NCBI GenBank assembly: GCA_026647295.1
Contig: JAPKHB010000245.1
Coordinates: 1 to 6,103, forward strand
Direction of reading: 5' to 3'
DNA length: 6,103 bases
Source of the DNA: Planctomycetota bacterium
GTDB taxonomy: Bacteria; Planctomycetota; PLA2; JAEUHO01
Shown piece by piece: positions 5,196 to 6,103 of the stretch. The translations under genes and the position numbers were made by a program. Under the pieces are notes generated by a model. That model saw only the letters and a list, made by a program, of their open reading frames with translations. It made no database searches and was not told the origin of the DNA. Positions within the stretch are counted from its first letter, which is position 1. Every line of letters begins with the position of its first letter.

Positions 5196-5929
5196 CGGTC
5201 CCCCCCGGGCTTGCCCGCGTCGGACGCAGCCCCCGCCGCCTCGGGGCCCAGCAGGTCCGGGCGCCGCGCCCGCGTGCGCGCCAGGGCCTGGGCCCGCCGC
5301 CAGGCGGCGATCGCCGCGTGATCGCCCGAGAGCAGCACCTCGGGCACTGCGTGCCCCTCCACGTCCCGGGGCTGCGTGTAGTGCGGATGGTCCAGCCCCC
5401 CCCGCGGGCCGCTGAAGGAGTCCTCCTCCGGGGAGCGCTCGTCGCCGAGCACCCCCGGCACCAGCCGGGCGACGGAGTCCAGGATCGCCAGGGCCGCCGC
5501 CTCGCCCCCCGACAGCACGAAATCGCCCAGGCTCACCTCCTCGGGCGCGAGGATCTCGGCCACCCGCTCGTCGATGCCCTCGTAGCGGCCGCACACCAGC
5601 ACGAAGCCGTCGGGCGCCGCCGCCAGTTCCCGGGCCAGGGCCTGGTCGTAACGCCGGCCCTGGGGCGTGAGCAGGAGGGTCCGCGCCGTGGGCCCGTGGA
5701 CGGCGCGCGCCGACCGCACAGCGGCCAGGACGGGGGGGGCCTTCAGCACCATGCCGGGGCCGCCCCCGAAGGGCCGGTCGTCCACGACCCGGTGGCGCCC
5801 CTCGCCAAACTCCCGCAGGGCGACCAGGTCGATGCGCACGCGCCCCGCGGCCACCGCCCGGCCCAGCACCGTGGCCCCGAGCCAGGGCTGGAAGAGCTCG
5901 GGGAAGAGCGTCACGATGGAAGCGTGCAT
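5177..5929 (-). CDS. trmD: tRNA (guanine-N1)-methyltransferase TrmD
   Basis: The product is 250 residues, the usual TrmD length. It methylates G37 of tRNAs carrying G36-G37 using S-adenosylmethionine and prevents +1 frameshifting; it is essential in most bacteria. Visible signatures are MHASIVTLFPELF at the start, DDRPFGGGPGMVLK (50-63), LLTPQG (86-91), CGRYEGIDERV (113-123) and LGDFVLSGGE (134-143), the last two belonging to the trefoil-knot SAM site. Arg155 and Asp170 (EEDSF) correspond to the E. coli residues Arg154 and Asp169 used in catalysis. The C-terminal domain has LDHPHYTQPRDVEGHAVPEVLLSG, also typical. The start is ATG 5929-5927, with GGAG six bases upstream; an in-frame TTG at 5941 overlaps that site and adds four unconserved residues. 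It leads an operon with ribE. Unusually, rpsP and rimM are not adjacent and the rplS-like gene is divergent. Confidence 0.97.
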   Translation of the reverse strand: MHASIVTLFPELFQPWLGATVLGRAVAAGRVRIDLVALREFGEGRHRVVDDRPFGGGPGMVLKAPPVLAAVRSARAVHGPTARTLLLTPQGRRYDQALARELAAAPDGFVLVCGRYEGIDERVAEILAPEEVSLGDFVLSGGEAAALAILDSVARLVPGVLGDERSPEEDSFSGPRGGLDHPHYTQPRDVEGHAVPEVLLSGDHAAIAAWRRAQALARTRARRPDLLGPEAAGAASDAGKPGGDRCSRGS

Positions 5930-5950
5930 GGCCGGCTCCAAACCCCCCGG

Positions 5951-5956
5951 AGCCTA
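5951..5956 (-). promoter_or_regulatory. Predicted -10 element (TAGGCT) of trmD-ribE
   Basis: TAGGCT reads on the minus strand 21 bases before the trmD ATG. A start about 7 bases downstream gives a leader of about 14 bases that contains GGAG. It fits the hexamer pattern shared by the other gene starts in the window. No good -35 is seen. Confidence 0.5.
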
Positions 5957-5970
5957 CGCCGCAGCCGCCC

Positions 5971-5995
5971 GGGACCCCGCCAAAAGCGCGGTCCC
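5971..5995. repeat. Inverted repeat between divergent trmD and rplS promoters
   Basis: GGGACC (5971-5976) and GGTCCC (5990-5995) are exact inverse complements. After one mismatch the arms continue as CGC/GCG around a CAAAA centre. The element lies between the two predicted -10 hexamers (5951-5956 minus, 6010-6015 plus), a good position for an operator acting on both directions. It could also be a chance GC-rich palindrome. Confidence 0.45.
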
Positions 5996-6009
5996 CGCGG
6001 GCCCCGGGG

Positions 6010-6015
6010 TACGCT
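6010..6015 (+). promoter_or_regulatory. Predicted -10 element (TACGCT) of the rplS-like gene
   Basis: TACGCT lies 27 bases before the ATG at 6043, leaving a leader of about 20 bases with a GGAGG site. The same hexamer precedes the gene at 2936. The 30 or so bases upstream resemble the sucC promoter region. Confidence 0.52.
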
Positions 6016-6042
6016 CCACCGCTTCCCCCGGAGGTGCCCGCC

Positions 6043-6103
6043 ATGTCGTCCCGGATCCGCAGCGCCGAGGCCCCCTACCTGCGCAGCGACCTGCCCCCGG
6101 TCG
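6043..6103 (+). CDS. rplS: Probable 50S ribosomal protein L19 (bL19), N-terminal part
   Basis: Only 20 codons are present before the right edge: MSSRIRSAEAPYLRSDLPPV. The pattern I-R-x-x-E-x-x-Y-L-R-x-D-L-P resembles the start of bL19, for example the Thermus-type IKLVESRYVRTDLPEF, where a short helix leads to the conserved FRPGDTV segment that would follow here. Location next to trmD supports this, because trmD and rplS are neighbours in most bacteria. In the family, bL19 sits at the 30S-50S interface of the ribosome. The start has GGAGG (6030-6034) with an 8-base spacer and a -10-like TACGCT. The match is short, so another product cannot be excluded; codons past the edge would settle it. 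Confidence 0.6.
   Translation, partial: MSSRIRSAEAPYLRSDLPPV

Noticed and set aside
4158..5321. 387-codon open frame on the plus strand opposite ribE and the lipoprotein
   Set aside because: It is antisense to riboflavin synthase and its product is a Pro/Arg/Ala-rich shadow.
5930..5941. TTG at 5941-5939 as the trmD start
   Set aside because: It overlaps the GGAG site used by the ATG at 5929, and the four added residues are not typical of TrmD.
5196..6044. Upstream extension of the riboflavin synthase frame through trmD to 6044 (500 codons in all)
   Set aside because: The added part is an out-of-frame reading of trmD. The riboflavin synthase N-terminus FTGLV fixes the start at GTG 5195.
1..6103. 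CRISPR array, tRNA, rRNA, insertion sequence or FMN riboswitch
   Set aside because: I saw no spaced repeat array, cloverleaf, transposase motif, terminal inverted repeats or RFN-like conserved sequence before ribE.

Overview
The window is very GC-rich bacterial DNA, well above 70% G+C by eye. Almost every codon ends in G or C, so long spurious ORFs run through most frames on both strands. I assigned genes by recognisable protein families, ribosome-binding sites and promoter-like sequences, not by ORF length. The mix suggests an uncultured Planctomycetota-like or similar high-GC lineage: a secreted squalene-cyclase-fold protein, an unknown lipoprotein, leaderless-looking GTG genes and housekeeping genes outside their usual operons. 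This placement is tentative.

Layout, left to right. Bases 1-124 (minus) hold the N-terminus of sucC (succinyl-CoA synthetase beta). Bases 257-1792 (minus) encode an exported alpha/alpha-toroid protein related to prenyltransferase/squalene oxidase repeats. Bases about 1866-2864 (minus) encode an esterase-D-type alpha/beta hydrolase whose open frame runs on to 1674, inside the toroid gene. Bases 2936-3616 (plus) encode a membrane-anchored helical protein of unknown function, divergent from the esterase. Bases 3721-4443 (minus) encode an unknown lipoprotein. Bases 4542-5195 (minus) are riboflavin synthase and 5177-5929 (minus) are trmD; the two genes overlap by 19 bases. Bases 6043-6103 (plus) start a gene whose N-terminus resembles ribosomal protein bL19 (rplS), divergent from trmD.

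Likely transcription units are trmD-ribE-lipoprotein (minus), esterase then toroid protein (minus, the latter with its own promoter), the lone plus-strand gene at 2936, sucC rightmost-to-left from its own promoter, and rplS to the right. All gaps between genes are shorter than 150 bases.

The most informative pattern is regulatory. Six gene starts carry a TA[C/G][G/A][C/A]T hexamer at a plausible -10 position. In the divergent esterase/2936 pair it lies only 7-9 bases before the GTG, so both messages are probably leaderless. The sucC and rplS promoters also share a longer upstream element. I see no CRISPR array, mobile element, tRNA, rRNA or obvious defence or biosynthetic cluster. There is no clear sign of a wholly new system; the interest lies in promoter architecture, a missing stop codon, an altered trmD/rplS neighbourhood and three poorly characterised envelope-associated proteins.
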